Source of the DNA: an uncultured Parabacteroides sp.
GTDB taxonomy: Bacteria > Bacteroidota > Bacteroidia > Bacteroidales > Tannerellaceae
DNA: 6,667 nt
Direction: 5' to 3'
Assembly (NCBI GenBank): GCA_947074335.1
Contig: CAMTPG010000150.1
Coordinates: forward strand, 1-6,667
A model generated the notes under the pieces. It worked only from the letters and a program-made list of their open reading frames with translations. It was not told the origin of the DNA and made no database searches. A program made the position numbers and the translations under genes. Numbering within the stretch: the stretch's first letter is position 1; each line of letters opens with the position of its first letter. Below, in pieces: positions 5,776 to 6,667 of this stretch.

Positions 5776-6394
5776 TTTAATCGTATTGTTCTGTTTCCCT
5801 GTTCTCTTATTTGCCGAAAATGATCCTTCGGCATCTACCCGCTATGATAAGCGCGCCGAGAAATATTCATCGCACTGGCAAAAACTGATTCCCAGATATT
5901 ATAAAGGACAGTTTGCCGGCTCTATCGGAGTTGTTTCGGCCGGCGTGGGTTGGAATTATTACCGGGATCATTGGGAAACAGATCTTTTAATGGGTATTGT
6001 TCCGAAAGCCAGCGATAAACATGCCATGGCAACCTTGACATTAAAGCAGAATTATTATCCCTGGAAAATAAAATTCGGTGAGAAAGTATCTTTCGAACCA
6101 CTTTCGTGCGGCGTTTTTGTAAACACATTACTGGATGGTGATTTCTGGGGAAAACAACCTGATAAATATCCGGATGGATATTACTGGTTCTCTACCCGTA
6201 TAAGATCGCATATTTTTATCGGCGAACGCATCACACTCCATTTAAATGAGAAAAAAAGCTGGCATCGTTCTATTTCTTTCTTTTATGAACTGAGTACCTG
6301 CGATTTGTATCTCCTTCATAAAATAGGCGATCATTATCTAAAACCAAAAGATTATCTGAGTCTGGCTTTCGGCATAAAACTGCAGGTTTTATAA
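5756..6394 (+). CDS. Exported protein of unknown function, probable small outer-membrane barrel
   Basis: A 212-residue protein starting at ATG 5756, which gives a clean signal peptide (MKWFISNLIVLFCFPVLLFA, cut near residue 20). An upstream in-frame ATG at 5690 would put 22 extra residues before this signal and lengthen the overlap with the preceding gene, so I reject it. The mature part has glycine- and aromatic-rich alternating stretches: GSIGVVSAGVGWNYYRDHW (55-73), TLTLKQNYYPWKIKFG (93-108), CGVFVNTLLDGDFWG (118-132), YPDGYYWFSTRIRSHIFIGER (138-158) and LSLAFGIKLQVL at the end. These suit beta-strands of an outer-membrane or periplasmic barrel, although the last residue is leucine, not the usual phenylalanine. 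I recall similar hypothetical proteins in Bacteroidales but know no function. The 20-base overlap with the metallophosphoesterase gene suggests that the two act together. Confidence 0.75.
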   Translation: MKWFISNLIVLFCFPVLLFAENDPSASTRYDKRAEKYSSHWQKLIPRYYKGQFAGSIGVVSAGVGWNYYRDHWETDLLMGIVPKASDKHAMATLTLKQNYYPWKIKFGEKVSFEPLSCGVFVNTLLDGDFWGKQPDKYPDGYYWFSTRIRSHIFIGERITLHLNEKKSWHRSISFFYELSTCDLYLLHKIGDHYLKPKDYLSLAFGIKLQVL

Positions 6395-6421
6395 ATCCGT
6401 TTATCAGTTTGTTAAATAAGA

Positions 6422-6455
6422 AAACGGGAGAATAGTCTGATCTATTCTCCCGTTT
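6422..6455. terminator. Bidirectional terminator between convergent genes
   Basis: AAACGGGAGAATAG (6422-6435) and CTATTCTCCCGTTT (6442-6455) form a perfect 14-bp stem around the loop TCTGAT. On the plus strand it is followed by TTTCTACTT. On the minus strand a better T-rich tail (TTTTCTTATTT) follows. It lies between the end of the exported-protein gene and the convergent gene ending at 6500, as expected for a terminator shared by both. The rest of 6395-6499 shows nothing else. Confidence 0.85.
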
Positions 6456-6499
6456 CTACTTAAACTACATATCTGTAATAGATAATTCTTTTACTTTGT

Positions 6500-6667
6500 T
6501 TAGAACTGAATACCTACACGAAGACCCCAGTTATTCATACCTTTAACTTTGTAGTCCAGAAGTTTGGCTTCGTTTGAACCATAACTGTAATAGAATGCAA
6601 GTGTACCGGCTAACTGTTTTTGCGGAGTCAGATAAAATGCCATACCGATTTCGGGAGATGCATAGAA
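6500..6667 (-). CDS. Outer-membrane beta-barrel protein, C-terminal 55 residues (runs off the right edge)
   Basis: Reading leftwards from the window edge, the frame gives 55 residues ending GMNNWGLRVGIQF and then TAA (6502-6500). Alternating strands such as EIGMAFYLTP, QLAGTLAFYYSYG and NWGLRVGIQF, with a terminal phenylalanine, are the hallmark of barrel proteins assembled by the BAM complex. The N-terminus and promoter lie outside the window, so the family cannot be named; an OmpW-like or general porin-like protein is possible. It converges on the exported-protein gene, with the shared terminator between them. Confidence 0.75.
   Translation of the reverse strand, partial: FYASPEIGMAFYLTPQKQLAGTLAFYYSYGSNEAKLLDYKVKGMNNWGLRVGIQF

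Overview
The window reads as a chromosomal segment from a Bacteroidota bacterium, most likely order Bacteroidales. Three things point there: TAnnTTTG-type -7 promoter boxes about 17-28 bases ahead of four start codons, few Shine-Dalgarno sequences, and outer-membrane-protein and lipoprotein genes around a lipid cluster of a type known from Bacteroides. Genus cannot be fixed from the sequence alone.

The core (870-4869, all + strand) is an inositol-lipid biosynthesis locus. In order it encodes myo-inositol-1-phosphate synthase (870-2162), a PgpA-family membrane phosphatase (2278-2754), a GtrA-family small membrane protein (2739-3248), a CDP-alcohol phosphatidyltransferase that is probably phosphatidylinositol-phosphate synthase (3251-3937), and an Aur1-like PAP2-superfamily enzyme that is probably inositol-phosphorylceramide synthase (3934-4869). 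The inferred pathway runs: glucose-6-phosphate to inositol-1-phosphate; with CDP-diacylglycerol to phosphatidylinositol phosphate; dephosphorylation to phosphatidylinositol; transfer of phosphoinositol to a (dihydro)ceramide. From memory, the layout matches the inositol-lipid locus of Bacteroides thetaiotaomicron (BT_1526 to BT_1522), so the system is known in outline, but the role of the GtrA protein is unclear. The last four genes overlap or nearly touch and should be co-translated. The synthase gene is set apart by a strong hairpin and a new promoter-like box.

Downstream (4966-6394) is a second + strand pair: a metallophosphoesterase predicted to be a lipoprotein, and an overlapping gene for an exported protein of unknown function, probably a small outer-membrane barrel. 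The pair has its own promoter-like box, buried in an interrupted palindrome that ends directly at the start codon. A strong hairpin (6422-6455) closes it.

Both edges carry incomplete minus-strand genes for outer-membrane proteins: the N-terminal part of a large one at 1-680, facing away from the inositol locus across a divergent promoter region, and the C-terminal 55 residues of another at 6500-6667. No RNA genes, insertion sequences, CRISPR arrays or phage genes were seen.
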